Shown: positions 49,367-56,697 of the stretch, piece after piece
Layout of the letters: every line of letters starts with the position of its first letter
Position numbering within the stretch: position 1 is the first letter of the stretch
Origin: Candidatus Hydrogenedentota bacterium
GTDB lineage: Bacteria > Hydrogenedentota > Hydrogenedentia > Hydrogenedentales > JAGMZX01
Length of the DNA stretch: 56,697 bases
Assembly (NCBI GenBank): GCA_029556545.1
Contig: JAKQEQ010000134.1
Coordinates: 1 to 56,697 of the forward strand
Direction of reading: 5' to 3'
Notes under the pieces: model-generated
Databases searched by the model: none
Told to the model about the DNA's origin: nothing
What the model saw: only the letters and a program-made list of their open reading frames with translations
Program-made: the position numbers and the translations under genes

Positions 49367-50425
49367 ATGCGGAAGGAGTCACTGGATTTTCTGAAGCAGT
49401 TGTTGATCACGCCGAGCCCGTCCGGGTTCGAGGAGCGCGTGCAGGCCGTCTGCCGCGAGTACGTCGCGCCCTTCGTGGACGAGGTCTACAAGGACGTACA
49501 CGGCAATCAATACGCGGTCCGCAACAAGAGCGCGCCGTTGCGCGTCATGCTCGCGGGGCATGTGGACGAGATCGGCCTGATGGTGAACACGATCGACGAA
49601 AAGGGGTTCATCGGTTTCGTGCCCATCGGCGGGGTAGACGCCGCGACGCTGCCTGGGCAGCGGCTGCTGGTGCATGGCCGGAAGGGGCCGGTTCCCGGCG
49701 TGATCGGGCGCAAGGCCATCCACCTGATACCGCCGGACGACCGCAAGAAGTTCACGGATTTCCACGAGATGTGGATCGATATCGGCGCGAAAGACAAGAA
49801 GGACGCGGAGAAACTGGTCGGCATCGGCGACCCGGTCACGATCGACGTGGGCTACCTCGAATTGCGCGACAACAAGGTGGTGGCCCGCGCGCTGGACGAC
49901 CGGATCGGCGCGTTCGTCTGCATCGAGGCGATGCGTCTGCTCGAGAAGCGCAAGATCGAGGTCGCCGTGTATTGCGTGACGACGGTGCAGGAGGAGATTG
50001 GCCTGCGCGGCGCGACCACGAGCGCCTACGGCTGCAATCCCCACGCGGGGATCGCCGTTGACGTGGCGTGGGCCACGGACCACCCGCGCGGGGACGGCGA
50101 CCGGTACGGGCACACGAAGATCAACGGCGGCCCGATCCTCGATCGCGGACCGAACATCAACCCGGTCGTGCACGCGGGCCTCGTGCGCACCGCGGAAAAG
50201 CACAAGATTCCCTTGCAGCACCGCGCCTCGCCCCGGGCCACCGGCACCGACGCAAACGCCATGCAACTCAGCCGCGACGGGGTGGCCACGGCGATCGTCG
50301 GCATCCCGAACCGCTACATGCACACGCCGGTCGAGTTGGTCTCGCTCAAGGACGTCGAGAACGCCGCCCGGCTCATCGCGGAATGGGTCTGCACACTGAA
50401 GCGCGACGCCGCGTTCATCCCGTGA
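49367..50425 (+). CDS. M42-family aminopeptidase
   Basis: Co-catalytic metallopeptidase of 352 aa. Metal ligands are visible as AGHVDEIGLMV (H65, D67) and ALDDRIGAFVCIEAM; the catalytic Glu is in VTTVQEEIGLRGA, and AVDVAWATDHPRG follows. The PDZ-like insertion domain typical of the family (about residues 75-165) is present. M42 enzymes form tetrahedral dodecamers that trim peptides in the cytosol; glutamyl aminopeptidase or TET peptidase and an old 'endoglucanase' label are common names. The start at 49367 has GAAGGAG 9 nt upstream. It is divergent from the oxidoreductase pseudogene. Confidence 0.93.
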   Translation: MRKESLDFLKQLLITPSPSGFEERVQAVCREYVAPFVDEVYKDVHGNQYAVRNKSAPLRVMLAGHVDEIGLMVNTIDEKGFIGFVPIGGVDAATLPGQRLLVHGRKGPVPGVIGRKAIHLIPPDDRKKFTDFHEMWIDIGAKDKKDAEKLVGIGDPVTIDVGYLELRDNKVVARALDDRIGAFVCIEAMRLLEKRKIEVAVYCVTTVQEEIGLRGATTSAYGCNPHAGIAVDVAWATDHPRGDGDRYGHTKINGGPILDRGPNINPVVHAGLVRTAEKHKIPLQHRASPRATGTDANAMQLSRDGVATAIVGIPNRYMHTPVELVSLKDVENAARLIAEWVCTLKRDAAFIP

Positions 50426-50457
50426 GGCGGACGGCATCCGTCGAGTCCGTGCGAAAA

Positions 50458-50502
50458 ATGGACGGTATGGACGGTATGGACGATATGGACGATATAGACG
50501 GG
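50458..50502. repeat. period-9 tandem repeat, five units
   Basis: ATGGACGGT, ATGGACGGT, ATGGACGAT, ATGGACGAT, ATAGACGGG, head to tail. The 24 bases from 50476 are identical to 33672-33695, which lies about 17 kb away. It sits between two convergent genes. Confidence 0.8.
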
Positions 50503-50524
50503 CCGCGCTGCTGACTCGGAGTGC

Positions 50525-51814
50525 TCAGCGGCGGCGCGGCGCTTCGAGGTTGTGCTTGATGATGGTCCTGCCGCGCGCGCGGTTCTCGATGCGCTTCCTG
50601 CCCGCGAACACGTTCTCCGTAATAAGCCCGCGTGTCACGTCCCGGCCCAGGCGCACCTGGAGTTTGTCCTCCTTGAACTCGCAGCCGCGGACGAGCACCG
50701 TGCCGCTTTGCGCGTCGATGGCGGGCATGCCCGCTTCGCGATGGCCCCATTGCGTGAAGGTGCAGTCGCTGAACCCGACCGTTCCCTTCCCCTCGATGAC
50801 GGCGATCCGGCTGCACGGCCCCCAGAACGCGCAATTCACAAAACGCACCGTACCGGCGTGCTTCTCCGTGACGCGCACCATTGTCGGGTCAGGACCGTGG
50901 AACGAGACGAATTCGCCGTTCGTAATCAGCAGGCCGAAGGGCGCGCTTTGATCAATCTGGATGGCGGCGGTGTAGCAGTCGTCCGCGCCGATGCCGAGGA
51001 AATTGCCATTGCACACGCCCTTTTCGGTCTTGATGAACTGGTAGCCGATGGCGTAGCCGAAGCAGAACGTGTTGAGCACGTAATGCCAGTCCGTCCGCCC
51101 GAAGATAAACCCGACGCCGTGTTGCGTCTGCCACTCGTAGACGGGCGTCCCGATGCTCCACCACGGGTTCCAGTGGACGTTTTCGATGCGCCCGATGTCG
51201 TAAACTTCATCGACGAAGACGCCGATGTGGATGGGCTGGCCGTGAATGTTGCGGATAAGCGCGCGCTGGTTGCGCGAGGCGTCGATGGCGTTGTATGGAT
51301 TCAACAACTGCACGTCCATGATAGCCGGGTTGTTGCCGCGCATGGCGACGGTGTACGGATACGGCGTGGGCGCGGCGGCCGCCGGGTCCTGGTCCGGGTA
51401 ATGAACCGTGAACCCTTGCAGCGCGGCGTTCGACTCGATGGTGATGAACGGCGCGCCCTCCTCGCCGCCCGCGCCCGCGTGCGGTTCGAGCACACTGCCG
51501 TAGACCGGCTTCGGACCGCCCGCGTCGCGAAGTCCGGCGTGTGCCGGCGCATAGGCGTACACGCCGCGCAGCGTCACGTCCTCCGGCACGGTCAACACGC
51601 CGTCGAAACGGTAGCGACCCGTCGGCGCTATCACGACGCCGCCGTTCGCCGCGCGCGCGGCATCGAGCGCCTGTTGAAAAGCAGCGGTGCAATCCACGGA
51701 CCCGTCGCCCGCCGCGCCGAAGTCCGCCACGTTCCACTCCGATGCAGGGCAAACGCCTTCCGCCGCGCATAACGCCAAGACACCCATCGTTACAGCAAGA
51801 ATCCGTCGAGACAC
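50525..51814 (-). CDS. secreted right-handed beta-helix protein (pectate-lyase-like)
   Basis: A 429-aa protein with a GTG start at 51814 (AAGGAG about 9 nt before) and a Sec signal (ILAVTMGVLALCAAEGVCPA). The opening WNVADFGAAGDGSVDCTAAFQQALDA is the N-terminal cap of pectate-lyase-superfamily / GH28-like beta-helix proteins, followed by GGVVIAPTGRYRFDGVLTVP. The rest is a regular beta-helix repeat (VRFVNCAFWGPCSRIAVIEG and similar). No complete polygalacturonase active site was recognised, so it may be a lyase, a hydrolase or a phage-tailspike-like binding protein. It is convergent with the M42 gene. Confidence 0.85.
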   Translation of the reverse strand: MSRRILAVTMGVLALCAAEGVCPASEWNVADFGAAGDGSVDCTAAFQQALDAARAANGGVVIAPTGRYRFDGVLTVPEDVTLRGVYAYAPAHAGLRDAGGPKPVYGSVLEPHAGAGGEEGAPFITIESNAALQGFTVHYPDQDPAAAAPTPYPYTVAMRGNNPAIMDVQLLNPYNAIDASRNQRALIRNIHGQPIHIGVFVDEVYDIGRIENVHWNPWWSIGTPVYEWQTQHGVGFIFGRTDWHYVLNTFCFGYAIGYQFIKTEKGVCNGNFLGIGADDCYTAAIQIDQSAPFGLLITNGEFVSFHGPDPTMVRVTEKHAGTVRFVNCAFWGPCSRIAVIEGKGTVGFSDCTFTQWGHREAGMPAIDAQSGTVLVRGCEFKEDKLQVRLGRDVTRGLITENVFAGRKRIENRARGRTIIKHNLEAPRRR

Positions 51815-51993
51815 GCTGTGTTCTCCTTCCGGTTGTGAATAATCCGCCGTCTGCCCGCGCAGGATACCCGGAACGTCCCGCCCGACGCGAGCGCCGTCGG
51901 TTCGTAGTACAGCCTTCAGGCTGCCTCAAGACACGTTGAAGCGCGTATTACGAACAGCTTGTGCGTTGCGCACTGGAGCACTGGGCGCGCGTG

Positions 51994-52002
51994 TGCTACA
52001 CT
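51994..52002 (+). promoter_or_regulatory. extended -10 promoter for the YbjN-like gene
   Basis: TGC followed by TACACT, 51 nt before the ATG at 52054. The half copy of the palindrome CAGCCTTCAGGCTG lies about 70 nt upstream of it. Confidence 0.45.
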
Positions 52003-52053
52003 CGGCTTCGGGCGCGCCGCGCGCCGAAGATCCATATTTTCGGAGATACGTCC

Positions 52054-52659
52054 ATGAAACGCCGTTACTTGCGCTGGTCGCTCCTTCCCGCACTGCTGTT
52101 TGCATGCGGAATGTCCCTGTTCGCCACGGCCCAGGACCCGGCCGAGGCCGCTCCAGCGGCCGAGACGGACGCCCCGGTCGTTGCACCCGCCGAGACGCCG
52201 TTGCTGGACATCATTCAGAAGTTCCTCGATGACGACCACTGGCATTACGAGCGCATCGAGGATCGGACCGCGCTTCGCATGGCGTTCAAGGGCGACAACG
52301 GCGAGTGGACCGTCGTCATTCGGACCAAGGAAGACTCGCAGCGCGCGATCTTCTATTCCCTGCTGTCGGAAACCGTGCCGGCGGATCAGCGCGCGCTCGC
52401 GGGCGAGTACCTTCATCGCGCCAATTTCGGCCTGCCCATCGGTTGCTTCGAACTCGACTACGACGACGGAGAAGTGCGGTTCCGCACGTCGCTGGACACC
52501 GAAGGCGCCCCGCTGAGCGCGGCACAGGTCAAGACCTATCTCTACATCAACGTATCCACGTGCGATCTGTACCTTGGCGGTCTGAAACGGGTCCTCAGCG
52601 GCGCGGTCACGCCGGAAAACGCGATCCGTGAAATCGAAGGCGATCCGGTGAACCCGTAA
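52054..52659 (+). CDS. secreted YbjN-domain protein
   Basis: A 201-aa protein with a Sec signal (MKRRYLRWSLLPALLFACGM), an Ala/Pro/Glu-rich linker to about residue 50, and a YbjN-type domain: LDIIQKFLDDDHWHYERIED, then EDSQRAIFYSLLSETVPADQ, YLHRANFGLPIGCFELDYDD and GEVRFRTSLDT. YbjN proteins resemble type III secretion chaperones and are normally cytosolic, so export of one is unusual. The start at 52054 has GGAG about 9 nt upstream. It converges on the thiolase gene. Its function is unknown. Confidence 0.82.
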   Translation: MKRRYLRWSLLPALLFACGMSLFATAQDPAEAAPAAETDAPVVAPAETPLLDIIQKFLDDDHWHYERIEDRTALRMAFKGDNGEWTVVIRTKEDSQRAIFYSLLSETVPADQRALAGEYLHRANFGLPIGCFELDYDDGEVRFRTSLDTEGAPLSAAQVKTYLYINVSTCDLYLGGLKRVLSGAVTPENAIREIEGDPVNP

Positions 52660-52719
52660 ACCCGGCTGCGACACCCCGAACGTGATTCCGTCCATCCCGT
52701 TCACTCTTATCCGCCCTTA

Positions 52720-53955
52720 TCAATCCCGCCCCAGGATCAGGCACACGTTCGTTGTCGCGCTGCCACCCATGTTGAAAAGCGCGCCGGTCCGCGCCCCCGG
52801 AATCTGGTACGCCCCCGCGCATCCCGCGACCTGCTTGTAGACATCAAGGACCATGCGCACGCCGCTCGCGCCGACCGGGTGCCCCACGCCGATGAGCCCG
52901 CCGCTCGGGTTGAGCGGCAGCCGCCCGCCGAAGTCGATGGTCCCGTCCTCGATCGCCTTCCAGTTTTCGCCGGGCGGCGTAATCCCAAAATGGTCGATCG
53001 CCATATAGGCGGTCGGCGTGAAGCAATCGTGCGTCTCGATGCAGTCCAGCGCCTCGACGCCGGGCATTTTCGCGCGGCGGAAGGCGTCCTGAATCGCGCC
53101 GCGCACATGAGGGAACACATAAGGACTCGCCGCGGCCTCGGCCATCTTGTCGTCGAACGCGAGACGTGCGGTCCGATGTCCCCAGCCCTTGATGCGGACC
53201 AGGTCCTCGAAGCGGAACCCGTGGCGCTGCGCGTATTCCCGCGCGAAGCGCGCGGACGCGAGCATCACCGCGACACCGCCGTCGGTGACCTGGCTGCAAT
53301 CCTGCCTGCGGATGCGGCCCTCGATGACCGGATTATGCTCGTCGCTTTCGCCGAAGCTGTCTTCCGTGATTGTCCAATTTCGCGTCTGCGCGTTGGGGTT
53401 GCGGCGCGCGTTCTGGAACGCGTTGCGCGCTAGATGCGAGAGGTGCTCGCGCTTCAGGCCGTAGCGCCGGTCGTACTCGTCGGCAAGCCGGCTGAACAGG
53501 CGCGGCCAGGGATACGTCACGCCGCGACACTCGCGGTCGAACCACGCCGCGAGTCCGAGATGCGTCGCCGTCTCCGTCGTCGGGAGGTTGCGTTCCATCT
53601 CGACGCCGGCGACGCAGGCGCAGTCGTAGCGTTCCGCCTCGATGTCCGCCATGGCGGCGAGCAGCGCCACGCCGCCCGAGGCGCACGCCGCCTCGTGCCG
53701 CATCGTCGGCAGGCCGGAGAACACCGGGTCCACCTCAAGGAACATCGCGTTCAGGTGCGCCTGATAGCAGGTGTGCTCTCCGATGAAATTGGCGACATGC
53801 GCGACGCCCACTTCGCGGGGCTCGATGCGCGTCTCGCGCAACGCGCCGGTCACCGCGTCCTTGAAGAGGTCCAGAACGCCTTTGCCAGCGCGGGCGTAAT
53901 GGATCTCGAAATCCGTCTGAAACCCGCCCAGCACGAATACGGAATGCGCATTCAC
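52720..53955 (-). CDS. thiolase-family acyl-CoA acetyltransferase (SCP-x type)
   Basis: A 411-aa thiolase. The active-site Cys is C91 in HEAACASGGVALLAAMADI, and the His loop is GGLIGVGHPVGASGVRM. The end NMGGSATTNVCLILG replaces the usual C-x-G-x-G, as in SCP2/SCP-x thiolases, which lack the second canonical Cys motif. These often act with a small zinc-ribbon DUF35 OB-fold partner; none is seen here. It likely makes or cleaves acyl-CoA chains. GTG start at 53955 with AAGGAG about 9 nt upstream. Confidence 0.9.
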   Translation of the reverse strand: MNAHSVFVLGGFQTDFEIHYARAGKGVLDLFKDAVTGALRETRIEPREVGVAHVANFIGEHTCYQAHLNAMFLEVDPVFSGLPTMRHEAACASGGVALLAAMADIEAERYDCACVAGVEMERNLPTTETATHLGLAAWFDRECRGVTYPWPRLFSRLADEYDRRYGLKREHLSHLARNAFQNARRNPNAQTRNWTITEDSFGESDEHNPVIEGRIRRQDCSQVTDGGVAVMLASARFAREYAQRHGFRFEDLVRIKGWGHRTARLAFDDKMAEAAASPYVFPHVRGAIQDAFRRAKMPGVEALDCIETHDCFTPTAYMAIDHFGITPPGENWKAIEDGTIDFGGRLPLNPSGGLIGVGHPVGASGVRMVLDVYKQVAGCAGAYQIPGARTGALFNMGGSATTNVCLILGRD

Positions 53956-54103
53956 GAGCCACGCTCCTTTTTCTTGATCCGCGTCGCGCGATTATATCGG
54001 CCTTCCAGTAGACGCGGCATCCCTGCCGCGTTTTGTGGTCGGCGGAGATTGCGGACATTAACGACTTTCTCGCGAGCGGGTGCTGTCGCTCTGCCGCGTA
54101 ACG

Positions 54104-54112
54104 TGATACACT
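54104..54112 (+). promoter_or_regulatory. extended -10 promoter for the tandem CNB gene
   Basis: TGA followed by TACACT, 40 nt before the ATG at 54153. The -35 region has no clear match. Confidence 0.45.
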
Positions 54113-54152
54113 GGAGGGTGAGAGGTGCAATCCAAAATGGGAGGCCCGGCTT

Positions 54153-55004
54153 ATGGAACGCGGGGACTTGTTACGAAGACTGGAAAGGCTGCCGCTCCTG
54201 CGGTACGTGTCGGAAGCGTTGCGCCCGCGTGTGGCGGAAGCGCTTCTTGACATTTCGCGCGAGGTCGTGCTGGAACGCGGCGATATCCTGATGCGGCAAG
54301 GCGAGATCGGGGGTGAGACGGGTTTTGTATTGGTCGAGGGCGAAGTGAATGTGGAGCGAGGGGACGACCGGCCCCTTGTCGTGCCGGGACCGGCGCTGCT
54401 GGGCGAGATGTACCAGTTCAATCCCCACGCGCAGCGCACGGCGACAGTTCGGGCGCAAACGGGCGCGATAGCCGTGCGGTTCTCGTGGCCGGGTTTCTAC
54501 AAGGAGGCCAAGGCGCGGTTCAGCGACGCGGAACAGGCGGAGATCGTGGATGCGCTGGAACGTTGTATCCTCGAGCGATTTGATCGAAGCATGCTGCTTG
54601 ATCTGGCCTTATTCCGCGGACTGAGCGACGACCTGAAACTGCGCATTTGCCTGCTACTGCAATGGGTGACACAGGCCATAATCCTGCAAGATGGGCAGGT
54701 ATTGTTTCACCAGGGTGGCATGTGCGGCGGCGAGGGGTTCTTGTTAACCCACGGACAACTCGAATTGCGCAAGGCTGGGCAACTCTTCGACATTAGAAAG
54801 GCACCCGACCTGCTCGGGGTCTTGCCGGAATTTGATCCGGACCTGCGCTGGGCCGCGTCGGCCGTGGCGCGCGGGCCGGTCGAGGCGTTGAAGTTCTCCT
54901 GGTTGGAGTTCAACGCTCTGTTCGGACAACGAGCGACGCCCGAATCGCGCGAGCGGCTGCTCGAGGCCGTGCGGAACAACGCAGCGGCCCATTTTTTGCA
55001 CTAG
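54153..55004 (+). CDS. protein with two cyclic-nucleotide-binding-like domains
   Basis: A 283-aa soluble protein made of two cNMP-binding folds. Domain 1 (about residues 10-135): VLERGDILMRQGEIGGETGF, then VVPGPALLGEMYQFNPHAQR, a variant of the phosphate-binding cassette. Domain 2 (about 148-260): LQDGQVLFHQGGMCGGEGFL, then PDLLGVLPEFDPDLRWAASA. The Arg that contacts cyclic phosphate in true receptors is in a weak position (HAQRTATVRAQ in domain 1; no clear equivalent in domain 2). There is no DNA-binding, kinase or membrane domain, so it resembles a free-standing regulatory subunit. The start has GGGAGG 7 nt upstream. A partner protein is expected but not seen. Confidence 0.82.
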   Translation: MERGDLLRRLERLPLLRYVSEALRPRVAEALLDISREVVLERGDILMRQGEIGGETGFVLVEGEVNVERGDDRPLVVPGPALLGEMYQFNPHAQRTATVRAQTGAIAVRFSWPGFYKEAKARFSDAEQAEIVDALERCILERFDRSMLLDLALFRGLSDDLKLRICLLLQWVTQAIILQDGQVLFHQGGMCGGEGFLLTHGQLELRKAGQLFDIRKAPDLLGVLPEFDPDLRWAASAVARGPVEALKFSWLEFNALFGQRATPESRERLLEAVRNNAAAHFLH

Positions 55005-55095
55005 GCGCCGTGGCTTTGCCTCTCGGATACCAGCGTGCGGCGGGGGGGGTAATGGGTCTGCAACAGCCGCCGGTATCACAGGTATTATGAGCAGG

Positions 55096-55121
55096 CCGGC
55101 GAGATGGATAGTTCTCGCCGG
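55096..55121. terminator. hairpin after the tandem CNB gene
   Basis: CCGGCGAG (55096-55103) pairs with CTCGCCGG (55114-55121), 8 bp, 10-nt loop, about 90 nt after the stop. No T-run follows, so it may be a Rho-assisted terminator or another palindromic element. Confidence 0.4.
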
Positions 55122-55182
55122 GAACGGGCTGATTCGAGCCGAAGAAGGTTGACAACTCGTTGCGTTGCCGGGAGTGGTTGTG

Positions 55183-56697
55183 ATGCGAAAGTCGATGTGT
55201 TTTGTCGCGCTGGTATGTTGCGGGGCGTCGCGCCTCCTGGGCCTTCCCATTGAAGTCACGACGCATCTGGACGTGCAGGATGCCAGCCTGACCGCCACCA
55301 TAGAAGACCTTGTCAACGGCGCCACGGGGCCCGACGGTCTAATCTCTTTGCGCGAGGCTGTTCAGGCCGCGAACGTAACGCCGGGACAGGACGTCATCTA
55401 CTTCTCGCCCGATGTCACGGAACCGATCCGCCTGGGCACGGGCGGTTCCACGTCCGAACTCTGGCTGACCGACAATTCCGGCGGAACAACGATTACCGGA
55501 GATGGGATTGTGATCGACGGGGGCGCGTTCCAAGTGACGGAGGCCGGACTGCGCATTGTGAGCGGAGAAAACGTGATAGTAGGACTCACCATCGTGCGGT
55601 GCCCGCTCGCGGGCATTTGTCTCGACGGGGTCAATGCGACGGCAAACGTGATTGCCGGCTGCCACATCGGAATCCTGAACGGCGCTGCAGCCCCGAATCG
55701 CTTCGGCATCGAGATTCGAAACGGCGCGAACGGCAATATCATCGGCGCGGGCGGGATCGAGTTTCCCAACGTCATTTCCGGCAACCAGGAGGCGGGGATC
55801 TTCATTTACGGCGAGGGTACGGAAAATAACTCGGTAGTGGGGAACTTCATCGGCACGAACGAAGGCGGCGCGCAAGCGGTCCCGAATGGTCTGAACGGGG
55901 TGACGATTGGATATGGCGCGTGCTCGAACGTCGTGGGTGGCCTGCTCCCGGAGATGCGCAACGTCATCTCAGGCAACACGCGAAGCGGCGTCTTTCTCAT
56001 CGACAATAACCCCGGAATTGTGACACGGAACAACGTAATTTGGGGCAATGACATCGGATTAACCGCGGACGGCCAGGCTGCGCTGGGCAACGGGTTCTGG
56101 GGCATCTACATGGGCGGCGGTCCCACGGGCAACTTCGTAGGAGGCGCGACGGAGGGGGCGGGCAATCGCATTGCGTATAACGGGCGGGACGGTATCGAAC
56201 TGAACGGGGCCGCGACGCGCGAGAATCGCATTCTGGGAAACCGGATCTTCATGAACCAAGAGAAGACAATCGACTTGGTGGCCGGCGCGAACGGTGGGAT
56301 ACAGCCGCCCGTGATCACGGGGGTAAATCCCGTGCGTGGGACTGCGGGGCAACCCAACGCCGTGGTCGAGGTGTTTGCGGACCCCGACGACGAAGCGTGG
56401 GATTTCCTCGGACGAACCACCGCGGATGAGGGCGGCGCATTTGTGCTCGACCCGTACATCCTGGTGTCCGGCGGGGGAAACATTCTGGCAACCGTCACGG
56501 ACGTTGCCGGGAATACCTCGGCGCTGAGCGCGCCGTTCCCGATTTCCGAGACGCCCGGCGAGGGCGAGGGCGAAGAACCGCCGCTGACGCCGTGGGTAAC
56601 GGTGGCGATCACGGAGGCGAACGATCTGTGCCGGGTGTATCTGAATGGGGAACTTGCCGTGGAGACGGCCTGGGGCGAGGGGCCGGGCGGCATCGAG
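55183..56697 (+). CDS. secreted CSLREA / parallel beta-helix protein (N-terminal part)
   Basis: The frame runs off the right edge after 505 residues. The start at 55183 has GGGAG about 8 nt upstream and is followed by a Sec signal (MRKSMCFVALVCCGASRLLG). Residues about 40-75 are a CSLREA-like domain (ATGPDGLISLREAVQAANVT). Then come many PbH1-type beta-helix turns (GLRIVSGENVIVGLTIVRC, NVISGNQEAGIFIYGEGTEN, NVISGNTRSGVFLIDNNPGI). After about residue 380 there is a fibronectin/Ig-like domain (AVVEVFADPDDEAWDFLGR), then an acidic linker GEGEGEEPP and a new domain. This is the layout of large cell-surface proteins in PVC and Hydrogenedentota-type genomes. Whether it ends in a sorting signal cannot be seen. 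Confidence 0.85.
   Translation, partial: MRKSMCFVALVCCGASRLLGLPIEVTTHLDVQDASLTATIEDLVNGATGPDGLISLREAVQAANVTPGQDVIYFSPDVTEPIRLGTGGSTSELWLTDNSGGTTITGDGIVIDGGAFQVTEAGLRIVSGENVIVGLTIVRCPLAGICLDGVNATANVIAGCHIGILNGAAAPNRFGIEIRNGANGNIIGAGGIEFPNVISGNQEAGIFIYGEGTENNSVVGNFIGTNEGGAQAVPNGLNGVTIGYGACSNVVGGLLPEMRNVISGNTRSGVFLIDNNPGIVTRNNVIWGNDIGLTADGQAALGNGFWGIYMGGGPTGNFVGGATEGAGNRIAYNGRDGIELNGAATRENRILGNRIFMNQEKTIDLVAGANGGIQPPVITGVNPVRGTAGQPNAVVEVFADPDDEAWDFLGRTTADEGGAFVLDPYILVSGGGNILATVTDVAGNTSALSAPFPISETPGEGEGEEPPLTPWVTVAITEANDLCRVYLNGELAVETAWGEGPGGIE

Noticed and set aside
50458-50502. Tandem array as a possible CRISPR
   Set aside because: The units are 9 nt with no spacers, and no cas genes are in the window.
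55150-55155. TTGACA before the beta-helix protein
   Set aside because: The ATG at 55183 is too close and no -10 stands at the right spacing.

Overview
This is a GC-rich, densely coding bacterial window. It is Gram-negative: it carries an LptC-LptA-LptB set, capsule/exopolysaccharide export proteins of the Wza and Wzz types, and many lipoprotein signals. Twin-arginine-type N-termini on a sulfatase and a Gfo/Idh/MocA oxidoreductase, secreted beta-helix proteins, heme made by the C5 route, and abundant short intergenic palindromes suggest a free-living heterotroph of the Hydrogenedentota / Planctomycetota-PVC type. The phylum is an inference; there is no rRNA here to settle it. No tRNA, rRNA, CRISPR array, insertion sequence or prophage was seen.

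Layout: 1-9818 is surface-polysaccharide and membrane territory (Wzz-like protein cut by the left edge, Wza-like lipoprotein, a secreted unknown, an NAD-dependent sugar epimerase, a TPR lipoprotein, a GT-C-like membrane protein, a YfhO-like membrane protein). 10020-13962 on the minus strand is mtlD, a dihydrolipoamide acyltransferase (E2) and lpdA. 14203-19757 on the plus strand is a tight run nadC-birA-coaX-lptC-lptA-lptB-dam. 19886-24286 has a PfkB kinase, a small zinc-ribbon protein behind a sigma-54-like promoter, a PAS/HD-GYP protein and an FprA-type ferredoxin reductase. 24428-28344 holds a sulfatase and hemB-hemL. 28403-34329 holds a large membrane protein, a glycosyltransferase/methyltransferase fusion, a parvulin, a GspF/PilC protein and a SpoU methyltransferase. 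34353-40121 holds a PEP-synthase/rifampicin-phosphotransferase-like enzyme, argS, a tiny pilin-like protein and thrC. 40412-46859 holds an unusual P-loop/coiled-coil/MshEN protein, an MsbA-type exporter and a ClC channel. 46860-47810 is a gene-free island of repeats and hairpins. 47811-56697 holds an oxidoreductase gene interrupted by an in-frame TAG, an M42 peptidase, a beta-helix protein, a secreted YbjN-like protein, a thiolase, a tandem cyclic-nucleotide-binding-domain protein and the start of a large CSLREA/beta-helix surface protein.

How the genes work together: Lpt proteins, the MsbA-like exporter, the polysaccharide exporters, the epimerase and the glycosyltransferases together build and export the envelope. 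The HD-GYP phosphodiesterase and the MshEN domain of the 40412 protein are possible opposite ends of a c-di-GMP circuit, but nothing in the sequence links them directly.

Most worth a second look: the DnaA-like P-loop / coiled-coil / GspE-N-domain protein at 40412-42838; several families of small palindromic and period-9 repeats between genes, two of which lie in frame inside a coding region at 35410-35519; the repeat island at 46860-47810; and the near-consensus -24/-12 promoter in front of the free-standing zinc-ribbon protein at 21166.
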